From positions 60,977-124,976 of the forward strand of contig DASVBS010000085.1 of assembly GCA_036375715.1 (NCBI GenBank): a stretch of DNA of 64,000 nucleotides, given 5' to 3'. How positions within the stretch are numbered: the stretch's first letter is position 1; every line of letters starts with the position of its first letter. Positions 33,440 through 43,652 of the stretch are shown one piece after another. The notes beneath the pieces are model-generated. The model saw nothing but the letters and a program-made list of their open reading frames with translations, ran no database searches and was not told where the DNA came from. The position numbers were made by a program, and so were the translations under genes. Origin of the DNA: Longimicrobiaceae bacterium. GTDB lineage: Bacteria; Gemmatimonadota; Gemmatimonadetes; Longimicrobiales; Longimicrobiaceae.

Positions 33440-35836
33440 ATGAGCACGATCACGATGGCGAGGTCGAAGCAGGGATCAGGTGCGGCGCTCCACGTGGCGG
33501 ATAGCCACGACCTGATCCGCGTGCACGGCGCCCGAGTGAACAACCTGAAGAAGGTCAGCCTGGAGATTCCCAAGCGCAGGCTGACGGTGTTTACCGGCGT
33601 CTCCGGCTCGGGTAAGAGCTCGCTGGTGTTCGGCACCATTGCCGCCGAGTCCCAGCGGATGATCAACGAGACCTACAGCGCCTTCATCCAGGGCTTCATG
33701 CCGACGCTGTCGCGTCCGGACGTGGACCTGCTGGAAGGACTCACCACGGCGATCATCATCGACCAGGAGCGCATCGGCGGTGACCCCCGCTCCACCGTCG
33801 GCACGGTGACCGATGCCAACGCGATGCTCCGCATCCTCTTCAGCCGGATCGGTCAGCCTCACATCGGACCGCCCAGCGCCTTCTCCTTCAACGTCCCGTC
33901 CGTGACCGCGCGCGGCTCGATCACCATCCAGAAGGCCGAGCGGAAGGCCGAGAAGGTCACCTTCACGCGCACGGGAGGCATGTGCCCGCGCTGCGAAGGC
34001 CGCGGTAGCGTCTCGGACTTCGACATCTCCGCGCTCCTGGATGCATCGAAGTCACTCAACGAGGGCGCCATCAAGGTGCCGGGCTACAGCATGGAGGGCT
34101 GGTACGGACGCATCTACCGCGGGTGCGGCTGGTTCGACCCCGACAAGCCGATCAAGGACTTCACCAAGAGGGAGCGGGAAGACCTGCTCTACAAGGAGGC
34201 CACCCGCATCAAGGTCGACGGGGTCAACCTGACCTACATGGGGCTGATCCCACAGATCCAGAAGTCGTACCTGTCCAAAGAGGTCGAGTCGATGCAGCCA
34301 CACATCCGCGCCTTCGTGGAGCGGGCGGTGATCTTCACCACCTGCCCCGAATGCGAAGGCACGAGGCTGAGCCGCGAAGCCCGCTCCTCCCGCATCGAGG
34401 GGAAGAACATCGCGGACCTGTGCGCGATGCAGATCAGCGACCTCGCCGAGTGGATCCGGAGCCTCGACATCCCGTCGGTGGCGCCACTGTTGGAAAAGTT
34501 GCAGCACACCCTCGACTCCTTCGTCGAAATCGGGCTCGGCTATCTCTCGCTCGACCGTCCGTCGGGCACGCTGTCCGGGGGCGAAGCGCAGCGCGTCAAG
34601 ATGATCCGTCATCTCGGCTCCTCCCTCACGGACGTAACCTACGTGTTCGACGAGCCCACCACGGGGCTGCACCCGCACGACATCCAGCGGATGAACGACC
34701 TGCTGCTGCGGCTGCGGGACAAGGGGAATACCGTGCTGGTGGTGGAGCACGAGCCGGACACGATCGCCATTGCGGACCACGTGGTCGACCTCGGTCCGGG
34801 TGCCGGCACAGCGGGCGGTACCGTCTGCTACGAGGGAGACGTCCAAGGACTCAGCACCACCGACACGCTCACCGGTCGCCACCTGCACGACCGTGCGAAG
34901 CTCAAGCCGAAGGTGCGCAAGCCCACCGGTTTTCTGCAGATCCGCGGCGCCAATAAGCACAACCTCCACAACGTCGATGTGGACGTCCCGCTGGGCGTGC
35001 TGTGCGTGGTGACGGGCGTAGCCGGGTCGGGCAAGAGCTCGCTCATTCACGGGTCCATCCCCGCCGACGCAGGCGTGATCTCGATCGATCAGGCACCGAT
35101 CCGCGGCTCGCGGCGAAGCAACCCCGCCACCTACACGGGGTTGCTGGACCCGATCCGCAAGGCGTTCGCGAAGGCCAACGGGGTGAAGCCGGCGCTCTTC
35201 AGCCCCAACTCCGAGGGCGCCTGCCCCACCTGCAACGGCGCGGGGGTCGTCTACATGGACCTGGGGATGGTGGCCGGCGTCTCGACCACCTGCGAGGACT
35301 GCGAGGGGAAGCGTTTCCAGCCGGCAGTGCTGGAATACCGGCTGGGCGGCAAGGACATCAGCGAGGTGCTCGCGATGTCGGTGGTCGAGGCCAGAGAGTT
35401 CTTCGGCTCCGGAGAGGCCAAGACGCCTGCCGCTCACACCATTCTCACCCGGCTGGACCACGTGGGCCTGGGCTACCTCTCGCTGGGCCAGCCCCTGACT
35501 ACGCTGTCCGGCGGCGAGCGCCAGCGGCTCAAGCTCGCCACGCATATGGGGGAGAAGGGTGGGACCTACGTGCTCGACGAGCCCACCACCGGGCTGCACC
35601 TCGCCGACGTGGAGCACCTGCTCGAGATGCTCGATCGGCTGGTCGATTCGGGTAAATCGGTGATCGTCATCGAGCATAACCAGGCGGTGATGGCCCACGC
35701 GGACTGGATCATCGACCTGGGTCCGGGCGCCGGTCACGAGGGCGGGCGGATCGTGTTCGAGGGGACGCCCGCCCAGCTCGTCGCGTCGCCCACGACATTG
35801 ACCGGGAAGCACCTCGCGGCGTACGTCGGGGGGTGA
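33440..35836 (+). CDS. UvrA-like ABC ATPase (short UvrA paralogue)
   Basis: A 798-residue tandem ABC ATPase. Two Walker A loops (GVSGSGKSSLVFG and GVAGSGKSSLIHG), two signatures (LSGGEAQRVKM and LSGGERQRLKL) and two Walker B boxes (VFDEPTTGLH, VLDEPTTGLHL) are intact. So are zinc-binding CPRCEGRG, CPECEGTR and CPTCNGAG..CEDCEGKR. It is about 140 residues shorter than housekeeping UvrA, consistent with loss of the UvrB-contact region, as in UvrA2/DrrC-type proteins that protect producers from DNA-binding drugs. ATG at 33440 has AGGAG five bases upstream. Repair or drug-resistance role is inferred. Confidence 0.9.
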   Translation: MSTITMARSKQGSGAALHVADSHDLIRVHGARVNNLKKVSLEIPKRRLTVFTGVSGSGKSSLVFGTIAAESQRMINETYSAFIQGFMPTLSRPDVDLLEGLTTAIIIDQERIGGDPRSTVGTVTDANAMLRILFSRIGQPHIGPPSAFSFNVPSVTARGSITIQKAERKAEKVTFTRTGGMCPRCEGRGSVSDFDISALLDASKSLNEGAIKVPGYSMEGWYGRIYRGCGWFDPDKPIKDFTKREREDLLYKEATRIKVDGVNLTYMGLIPQIQKSYLSKEVESMQPHIRAFVERAVIFTTCPECEGTRLSREARSSRIEGKNIADLCAMQISDLAEWIRSLDIPSVAPLLEKLQHTLDSFVEIGLGYLSLDRPSGTLSGGEAQRVKMIRHLGSSLTDVTYVFDEPTTGLHPHDIQRMNDLLLRLRDKGNTVLVVEHEPDTIAIADHVVDLGPGAGTAGGTVCYEGDVQGLSTTDTLTGRHLHDRAKLKPKVRKPTGFLQIRGANKHNLHNVDVDVPLGVLCVVTGVAGSGKSSLIHGSIPADAGVISIDQAPIRGSRRSNPATYTGLLDPIRKAFAKANGVKPALFSPNSEGACPTCNGAGVVYMDLGMVAGVSTTCEDCEGKRFQPAVLEYRLGGKDISEVLAMSVVEAREFFGSGEAKTPAAHTILTRLDHVGLGYLSLGQPLTTLSGGERQRLKLATHMGEKGGTYVLDEPTTGLHLADVEHLLEMLDRLVDSGKSVIVIEHNQAVMAHADWIIDLGPGAGHEGGRIVFEGTPAQLVASPTTLTGKHLAAYVGG

Positions 35837-36193
35837 GATAGTGCCGCGCACGCGGCATGATGCTGGATGTTTCCTGTAGGGGAGTTGTGGACGATGCCGC
35901 GTTTGTCATGCTGAGCGTCAGCGAAGCATCGCGCGCGGCGACGACCTTTGCGAACGATCCCGTACCCACGCACGGGACGATTACCGGGCCAATGCCACGC
36001 GCATGCGCTGGGTCTTGCCCGTAAGGGCGCCTCTACGGGAAATACCGGGGAAATTGCGTTCGATGCCGGAAAGGACAATCCCCGCGCAACGGCATGGTAC
36101 CGGTGTGGCAGGATTTCGGCTGTAGGGGCGCCCCTACGGGAAATGTCTGGCGCGATGCCTGTCGACGCCGGAAGAGATTCGAGGAGCCATATC
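35837..36193. other. Intergenic gap with palindromic repeats
   Basis: No gene. It contains GTCATGCTGAGCG..GCGAAGCATC (about 35908-35935), an imperfect palindrome CCGTAAGGGCGCCTCTACGG (36019-36038) and a perfect one GTAGGGGCGCCCCTAC (36122-36137). The promoter of the ECF41 gene must lie here, and ECF41 genes are often autoregulated. Confidence 0.5.
36122..36137. repeat. REP-like palindrome GTAGGGGCGCCCCTAC
   Basis: A perfect 16-bp palindrome followed by GGGAAATG. A related copy with GGGAAATA after it is at 36019-36045, and a third, more diverged one (GTAGGGCGCGCCCTTG) lies just after the dynamin gene at about 43179-43194. Confidence 0.55.
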
Positions 36194-37144
36194 ATGACTT
36201 TCAATGACCCGCCGTCGGCCCTGCTGGAGGAGCTGAGGCCGAAGGCGTTTGCCATTGCCTACCGAATGCTGGGTAGCGTAAGCGACTCTGAAGACGTGGT
36301 GCAGGAGGGTCTCATGCGCCTGCACGAGGCGATGCAGCGAGACGAGGCGATCGCGTCGCCTCCCGCCTATCTCACCACGATCGTGACCCGGTTGTGCATC
36401 GACCACTTGCGCTCCGCCCGCGTTCAGCGCGAGCAGTATGTGGGCGAATGGCTCCCCGAGCCGCTTCTCTCGAGCTCTGGCGACGAGGTCGGGAGTCGCC
36501 CCGAGCTCCGGGAATCGATCGGGATGGCTTTCCTGATCGTGCTCGAGACGCTGTCTCCCGAGCAGCGCGCCGTGTTCCTCCTGCGGGACGTCTTCGACTA
36601 CGACTATGCGGAGATCGCGCGCATCATCGGGAAGTCCGAGGCCGCTTGCCGCCAGCTGGCGGTGCGTGCGCGTGCGCGCGTCTACGAGCGGCGGCCACGC
36701 TTCGAACCCCGGCCGGAGCAGCAGCGGGAGCTCGCACAGCGCTTCTTCGCCGCCATCGAGCAGGGCGAGCTGGACGCGCTGGAGGAGCTGCTGCTGGAGG
36801 AGGTCTCGCTGCACGGAGACGGTGGTGGTCGCGTGCCTGCGCTCGCGCAAGCGTTGCAGGGGCGTGAGGCGGTCGCCAGGAGGCTCCTCAACTGGCGTCG
36901 CGCCGCCGAAAAGGCTGGTGGATTTTCAGTGGAGCCGACCCGTGTCAACGGTCAGGCGGGCGCGCTGATGCGCAACGCGGAGGGAGAGGTTATCGCGGTG
37001 TGGTCGCTCCAGATCGAGGAGGATCACATCCGGGCGATCCGCGTAGTCGTGAACCCCGACAAGCTACGCCACGTCCCCGGCGCGGGTGATTTCGGACGCT
37101 GGGTGCGCCGGGTTCGGGAGTACCTGCCAGAAGCCGATGCCTGA
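36194..37144 (+). CDS. ECF41-type sigma factor with SnoaL-like C-terminal domain
   Basis: A 316-residue sigma-70 family factor. Region 2 (about 10-80, AFAIAYRMLGSVSDSEDVVQE) and region 4 (about 110-165, LSPEQRAVFLLRDVFDYDYAEIARII) are joined to a SnoaL-like domain (about 185-300). All three ECF41 marks are visible: WLPEP in the linker, DGGGR in the extension and NPDKLRH near the end. In this group the C-terminal domain replaces an anti-sigma factor and controls activity. ECF41 genes usually sit beside a carboxymuconolactone decarboxylase, oxidoreductase or epimerase gene; none is next to this one. ATG at 36194 begins the conserved part. Confidence 0.93.
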   Translation: MTFNDPPSALLEELRPKAFAIAYRMLGSVSDSEDVVQEGLMRLHEAMQRDEAIASPPAYLTTIVTRLCIDHLRSARVQREQYVGEWLPEPLLSSSGDEVGSRPELRESIGMAFLIVLETLSPEQRAVFLLRDVFDYDYAEIARIIGKSEAACRQLAVRARARVYERRPRFEPRPEQQRELAQRFFAAIEQGELDALEELLLEEVSLHGDGGGRVPALAQALQGREAVARRLLNWRRAAEKAGGFSVEPTRVNGQAGALMRNAEGEVIAVWSLQIEEDHIRAIRVVVNPDKLRHVPGAGDFGRWVRRVREYLPEADA

Positions 37145-37166
37145 CCGTCGGATCGTCAGCAGCGCG

Positions 37167-37200
37167 AGAGAGGCCCCGGGATCATTCCCGGGGCCTCTCT
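37167..37200. terminator. Strong hairpin terminator after ECF41 gene
   Basis: A perfect 14-bp stem AGAGAGGCCCCGGG / CCCGGGGCCTCTCT with the six-base loop ATCATT, 22 bp after the sigma factor stop. The following GCTATTATCC is only weakly T-rich, but the stem is very stable. Confidence 0.8.
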
Positions 37201-37372
37201 GCTATTATCCATTGCCGCGCCCGTACGCTGGTGAATCGGCTCGCGAAGTGCAGCAGATCCTGGTTGCGGAGAAAGCCCCACAGCGGAATCCCGCTCTCCC
37301 GGACAGTTTCCGCAGGACGTCCTGGTTAGCTTTCTTTCGCCGATAGACCAGCAAGTGAGAGGAGGAGATAGC

Positions 37373-38461
37373 ATGCCGACGGCAGATGCGGTGCTCCGGC
37401 TGAACGACGAGCTCGCCGGCAGAAAGGTGTTGAGCGTGTATCTCAACGCCGAGGAAACCGATCCGGCGCTGCGGAGGACCTGGCGCGTCCGGCTCAACTC
37501 GATGTTGAAGGCGCTGGAAGAAGAGCGGAGCACGGCGCCGCGCGAGGAACGTAAGGAGCTGGCCCAGGCGATCCGAAGAATCGAAGAGGCACTGGACGAA
37601 TACGGCGGTCAGCTCCCGCAGCGCGGCTGGATAGGCTTCGCCACGGCGGGCGCGCTCCACTACGCGTCCCCGCTGGTAACCCCAATGCCCGACCTGGTAC
37701 GGTGGGAGGATGGAGCCCACATCACCCCGTACGTTCGGGCCATGAAGCAGGCGCGGCCGGTGACCACCGTGGTCGCGGATCGCCGGCAAGCCCGTATCCT
37801 CCGCTACGTGTACGGTGACCTGAGCGAAGAGAGAGTGCTCCGCGCGGAAGAAGGCGTATTGGAGGGCGGTGCGACGGGTTCCTCGAAGCGAGCAGCCGCT
37901 CACTCCGGCATTCGTGGTGAGTCGCGAGACGACGCCGCCCGCCGGAGCGACGAGGTGGCCATGCAGCGCATGATCCGCGACGTGCTCGAGATCCTACAGG
38001 CCGCCGGGCGCGCGGGGCACCTGCTGGTCGTGGCCGGCAACAACGGTGTGGTCGCGGCCATCCAGCGCCAGCTACCCGCGCGCCTCCACGAGCGGATGGA
38101 AGCCCTGTCGGGGATCCGTCCCGACGCCTCCCTTGCCGAGCTGAAAGAGGCGATCGAGACCGCCGCCTCGGGACTTTCCCTTCGCCTTCAACGAGCGCTG
38201 GTCGAGGACGTGCTCGACACCACTCGTTCTGCCGGAAAGGCTTGCGTGGGGCGGGAGCACGTGGAGCGCGCGCTCGACATCGGCGCGGTGGACGTGTTGG
38301 TGCTGTCCCGCAACTTCGCCCGGACGGATCCGCTGGCTGCCGAGCGACTCGTCGATCGGGCACTGGCGCAGGGCGCTACCGTGGAGGAGATCTCGGAAGC
38401 GGTTTCCGAGGAGCTCGACCGCATGGGCGGCGTGGGTGGAAGGCTGCGATTCGCCGCCTGA
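37373..38461 (+). CDS. Bacterial eRF1-like protein (baeRF / Balon-Rv2629 type)
   Basis: A 362-residue protein related to eukaryotic/archaeal release factor 1 and Pelota. The middle part (PVTTVVADRRQARILRYVYG, then HLLVVAGNNGVVAAIQRQLP) follows the bacterial aeRF1 families. The C-terminus (AVDVLVLSRNF..GATVEEISEAVSEEL..GGVGGRLRF) matches eRF1 domain 3, including the GGxGxxLR ending. Some members, such as Balon and mycobacterial Rv2629, bind idle ribosomes during stress. Whether this one does is inference. A GGQ triplet at 78-80 is outside the expected position for the release-factor GGQ loop. ATG at 37373 has GGAGGAGA upstream. Confidence 0.8.
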   Translation: MPTADAVLRLNDELAGRKVLSVYLNAEETDPALRRTWRVRLNSMLKALEEERSTAPREERKELAQAIRRIEEALDEYGGQLPQRGWIGFATAGALHYASPLVTPMPDLVRWEDGAHITPYVRAMKQARPVTTVVADRRQARILRYVYGDLSEERVLRAEEGVLEGGATGSSKRAAAHSGIRGESRDDAARRSDEVAMQRMIRDVLEILQAAGRAGHLLVVAGNNGVVAAIQRQLPARLHERMEALSGIRPDASLAELKEAIETAASGLSLRLQRALVEDVLDTTRSAGKACVGREHVERALDIGAVDVLVLSRNFARTDPLAAERLVDRALAQGATVEEISEAVSEELDRMGGVGGRLRFAA

Positions 38462-38479
38462 TCCATCCCGAACAACGCA

Positions 38480-38527
38480 GCACGGCCTCGCACGGTCCTG
38501 CTGAGCAGGATGCCGGCGAGGCCGTGC
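38480..38527. terminator. Cruciform-type hairpin between convergent genes
   Basis: A 12-bp stem GCACGGCCTCGC (38480-38491) / GCGAGGCCGTGC (38516-38527) encloses a second small hairpin TCCTGC-TGA-GCAGGA (38496-38510). It lies between the convergent eRF1-like and MerR-TPR genes and could terminate both. Confidence 0.6.
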
Positions 38528-38557
38528 CCATGTGCCTCCCTGAAATTTTCCTGCACC

Positions 38558-39415
38558 CTAGACGAGCGTCACTCCCTCCTGACCTCGACGCGCCTCGAGG
38601 ATTCGCTTGCAGGTGGCGAGATGTCGGATGGCCGCCTGGGGGTCGCCCCGGTTCTCGAGGAGCCTGGCCAGGTTATAGTGCGCTTCGGCCAGGTCTTCGT
38701 CCCAGAGCACCGCGCAGCGATAGGCTTCTTCCGCCTCTTCATTGCGCCCCTGGTCCTCGAGGGCAACGCCAAGGTTGAAGGAGGCGGTCGCGTGGGGTCC
38801 ACGCTCCATGGCGCGCCGATAGTGCACCTCCGCGGCGGCGACGTCACCCTCGTCGTGGAGGATGCGCCCCAGGTTGACGTGGGCGTCCGGATGGCCCGGA
38901 TCCAGCTCGATGGCGCGCTCGTATGCGTGCCGCGCTTCGGCTGGCGCATACGCTTCCAGGTCCACCCCGAGCTCGTACCAGTCGTCCGCGTCCATCTCGG
39001 CCCCGGCCTCTTCTGCCTCCCGCGTCGCGCGCGTGGCCAGGTGGGAGACCGTCGCGCCAAGCTCGGCGACGGTGAAGTCCAGGTGGTACTGTCCGGAGAG
39101 CGGATTCCAGGCGGTCTCACCATCCGACACCACGATGCGGTCGTTCTCGGCGACGATCCGCAGCTCGGAAAGCGACCGCCCCTTCGGGAGTTGCGTACGG
39201 AGGCGGTCGAGCGCCTGGTGGATACGGCGAGGCGGGATGCGCGCAGCGTGCAATCCTGCCGCCGCGCGCAGGAGCACGAGGTCCTGGAAGGAGAACCGGT
39301 ATTCGTTGCGGGGACCCCGATGCGGCCGCAGGATTCCGGCACGTACGTAGGCGCGGACGTGACTTGGCGGGAGGCCGAGGAGTCCGGCGACGTCCCGTGT
39401 CGTGAACCACTTCAT
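38558..39415 (-). CDS. MerR-type DNA-binding domain fused to TPR repeats
   Basis: A 285-residue protein. The N-terminal 70 residues are a MerR-like winged helix (MKWFTTRDVAGLLGLPPSHVR, AYVRAGILRP, FSFQDLVLLRAA). A linker with a predicted beta segment (SLSELRIVAENDRIVVSDG) follows, then three to four tetratricopeptide repeats (about 145-270, including AYERAIELDPGHPDAHVNLG and AEEAYRCAVLWDEDLAEAHY). TPRs normally bind peptides, so a protein ligand rather than a small molecule may control DNA binding. It follows Ku by 94 bp on the same strand and may be co-transcribed with it. Confidence 0.88.
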   Translation of the reverse strand: MKWFTTRDVAGLLGLPPSHVRAYVRAGILRPHRGPRNEYRFSFQDLVLLRAAAGLHAARIPPRRIHQALDRLRTQLPKGRSLSELRIVAENDRIVVSDGETAWNPLSGQYHLDFTVAELGATVSHLATRATREAEEAGAEMDADDWYELGVDLEAYAPAEARHAYERAIELDPGHPDAHVNLGRILHDEGDVAAAEVHYRRAMERGPHATASFNLGVALEDQGRNEEAEEAYRCAVLWDEDLAEAHYNLARLLENRGDPQAAIRHLATCKRILEARRGQEGVTLV

Positions 39416-39509
39416 CGTCCTGTTCGGGCCGGCACGGCTGCAGGACCGGCGCGGATCGGTCCCTGGATGGCGGCTACGCGGGGCGCGATCCCCCGGAAAA
39501 TCCCGGGCA

Positions 39510-40397
39510 TCAGCCGGCAGCGCGCTTGCGACCGCGGGTCGGCTTCTCGGCCGGGGCGGGCTGCTCCTTCGCGGATCGCGCCGCGCGCTTGGCGGGCTTG
39601 CGGGCTGCGGGCTTCTTCTCCCCTTCCGCCTTGGCGATGCTCGCCCGCAGCGCCGCCACGAGATCGATGATCTCGCGCTTCGGGGCTTCCTCGGAGGGTT
39701 TGGTGATGTCCTCGCCGGCGATCTTGCGATCGATCAGCGCGAGGACACGCTCCCGCACCTCGTCCCGATATTTTTCTGGCTCGAAGGTATCGGAAGCGAC
39801 CTGCTGGATGAACTGCACCGCGAGCTTCACCTCGGCTTCCTTGACCTCCGCGTTCCCGAGCGGCACCTCCGCGAAAGGCCGGATCTCGTGCGCGTAGCGA
39901 AGCTGCTCCATGACGATCCCCTCGCCCATCGGCGAAAGCATCACCAGATACTGCTTCCCTCGCGCCGCGTAGCGGCCCAGCGCCGAAAGCCCTGTCTCCC
40001 GCATCGCCGTGGCGAGCAGCCGATATGCGCGGTCGCCGCCCTTGTCCGGACCGAGATAGTAGATCTTGTCGAGGTAGCTCTTGTCCACCTGTTCAGCGGG
40101 AACGAACTCCTCGATGGCGATGGAGTTGTCGCTCTTCTCCTCGAGCGCCTTCAACTCCTCCGGGGTGAACAGGACGTACTGATTCTTGGAGAATTCGTAC
40201 CCCTTCACCATCTCGTCCTTCGGCACCACCACGCCCTCCCGCTCGCAGATGTACTGCTGCTTGAGGCGAGAGCCGCAGTCCTTGTGAATCCAGTTGAAGG
40301 AAATGGTGCTGGAGGATTCACTCGAGGAGTAGAGCTTGACCGGCACCGATACGAGACCGAAAGAGATCGTCGCCGATCCCATCGCGCGAGCAGCCAT
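39510..40397 (-). CDS. ku: Non-homologous end-joining protein Ku
   Basis: A 295-residue bacterial Ku that rings DNA ends and recruits LigD. The beta-barrel core shows MGSATISFGLVSVPVKLYS at the start, FNWIHKDCGSRLKQQYICE, GYEFSKNQYVLFTPEELKAL and AMRETGLSALGRY. The last 50 residues are Lys/Ala/Pro-rich (EKKPAARKPAKRAAR), the flexible DNA-binding tail of longer bacterial Ku. ATG at 40397 is chosen over an upstream one because it begins the conserved sequence. No ligD is in this window. It is divergent from the hydrolase at 40516. Confidence 0.96.
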   Translation of the reverse strand: MAARAMGSATISFGLVSVPVKLYSSSESSSTISFNWIHKDCGSRLKQQYICEREGVVVPKDEMVKGYEFSKNQYVLFTPEELKALEEKSDNSIAIEEFVPAEQVDKSYLDKIYYLGPDKGGDRAYRLLATAMRETGLSALGRYAARGKQYLVMLSPMGEGIVMEQLRYAHEIRPFAEVPLGNAEVKEAEVKLAVQFIQQVASDTFEPEKYRDEVRERVLALIDRKIAGEDITKPSEEAPKREIIDLVAALRASIAKAEGEKKPAARKPAKRAARSAKEQPAPAEKPTRGRKRAAG

Positions 40398-40515
40398 GTT
40401 TTGCCGTTTCCGTTGCAGGGTGTCCGGTGTACGCACTAGAGATAAGAACGCCTCGGGTCCCGAGGCAATACGCTGAACGCTGGTCGTCCATCATCCTGGA
40501 AGCGGAGGACGAGCG

Positions 40516-41247
40516 ATGACGAGCCCTGGAGACACTCGGGATGTGCGAACGGAGGGGGCGGCCGAGCCGGACCCCGAGGCACGTAAACTTTCCGTTCAGG
40601 TCGGGCAGGACCAGGTATCCGCGCTGCTGCTCGCGCCGAGCGGGCCACGCGCCCTCTTCGTTTACGGACACGGCGCGGGAGCGGGGATGGCGCACCCGTT
40701 CATGGAAGCCAGCTCCCGAGCGTTGCTCGCCCGCGGAATCGCCACCTTTCGCTACAACTTCCCCTACATGGAGCGGCGCTCCGGTGGCCCCGACCACCGC
40801 GCCGTGCTCCTCCGCACGGTGCGCGCCGCGGTCAATGCGGCCGCGGCGGAGCTCGCCGGTACTCCACTGCTCGCGGGAGGCAAGTCGATGGGCGGCCGCA
40901 TGACCTCCGAGGCCCAGGCGGAATCCCCGCTTCCCGGAGTGGAGGGGCTGATCTTCGTCGGCTTCCCTCTGCATCGGCCCAAGCAACCGAGCACCGAGCG
41001 CGCCCGACATCTATCGGACGTCGACCTACCGATGCTCTTCCTGCAAGGCACTCGCGACGAGATGGCGGACCTCGAGCTGATCCGAACCAGCGTTGGCGAC
41101 CTCGGACCCAGAGCGACCCTGCACGTGGTCGAAGGCGCGGATCACGGCTTCAACGTCCTCAAGCGCTCCGGCCGGGATCATGCGGCAGTCCTGGAGGAAC
41201 TGGCGGACCAGATCGATCGCTGGGTTCGCGAGGTGATCGGCCGCTGA
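40516..41247 (+). CDS. Alpha/beta hydrolase (KANL3/Tex30 or dienelactone hydrolase-like)
   Basis: A 243-residue hydrolase. The oxyanion loop is LFVYGHGAGAGMAHPFME, the substrate-side FRYNFPYMERRSGGPD follows, the nucleophile elbow is LAGGKSMGGRMTS (serine in GKSMGG), and the histidine is in VEGADHGFNVLK. The FxYNFPY and GKSMGGR patterns are typical of the group related to KANL3/Tex30. The substrate is unknown. It is divergent from Ku. Confidence 0.87.
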   Translation: MTSPGDTRDVRTEGAAEPDPEARKLSVQVGQDQVSALLLAPSGPRALFVYGHGAGAGMAHPFMEASSRALLARGIATFRYNFPYMERRSGGPDHRAVLLRTVRAAVNAAAAELAGTPLLAGGKSMGGRMTSEAQAESPLPGVEGLIFVGFPLHRPKQPSTERARHLSDVDLPMLFLQGTRDEMADLELIRTSVGDLGPRATLHVVEGADHGFNVLKRSGRDHAAVLEELADQIDRWVREVIGR

Positions 41248-41403
41248 TCGCCGGCGTCGACCACCGGCCACAGATCGTCGGCTACCGAGCATCGTTGCTG
41301 ACCAACGGTCACTGATCCTCGGCCGAGGTCGCGACGGTAGGCAACGCTCTTGCCGAGGCTGCGTCTCAACCCCACCACCGTTCCATCAACAAGCGAGGGG
41401 CGC

Positions 41404-43170
<1,767 letters not shown>

Positions 43171-43652
43171 AGCACATGTAGGGCGCGCCCTTGTGGCGCC
43201 AGCGCGATCGTGCGTTCCCACCGTCGGCATCGGGCAAATTGCCCGCACGGTTCGGGGGGGCATGGGCATGAGCCCGCTTTGCCCCCCGACGCCCGGCGCG
43301 GAACCCGCCCGTCGGGGCGCCCCCAACAGACCGACTCCCGCCGACGGCGCACCCCGCCCCGTGTTGGATGCTCGCTACGCCGGGCGCTCGGATATGCTGC
43401 AACGACGCCGCACGCTCCCCCCATCACCGTACCTAACAGGCACTTCCCACGTCGCCCACCATTGCTGTCTGCCCGCCGTGTCTGCCGCTCACCGCAGGCG
43501 CGGAATGGCATGAAAAATCCTTCGTCACGATTCTTCGCACCGGCCTCACGGGTCGCACGGCCTCCGCCCTGGCCGACCCCGGATCTGACAGCTCGCGGAC
43601 CATCCGGCGGCGCTTGTCTGCGGCGCCGTGGCGTGAACTCGACGCGGCCCCC
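43171..43652. other. Intergenic gap rich in GC hairpins
   Basis: No gene supported. It holds a GTAGGGCGCGCCC repeat copy (43178-43190), a small palindrome CGGGCAAATTGCCCG (43231-43245) and a strong hairpin whose outer arms are CGGGGGGGC (43253-43261) and GCCCCCCG (43281-43288), with an inner GGGC-ATGA-GCCC. The last could end transcription of the dynamin gene. The kinase gene start lies after this. Confidence 0.5.

Noticed and set aside
34052..35851. A 599-codon open frame antisense to the UvrA-like gene
   Set aside because: Arg/His/Gly-rich composition with no domain, opposite an ATPase with every motif intact.
37604..37612. GGQ triplet in the eRF1-like protein as a peptide-release motif
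   Set aside because: It lies at residues 78-80, before the middle domain and not within a recognisable release-factor loop, so coincidence is more likely.
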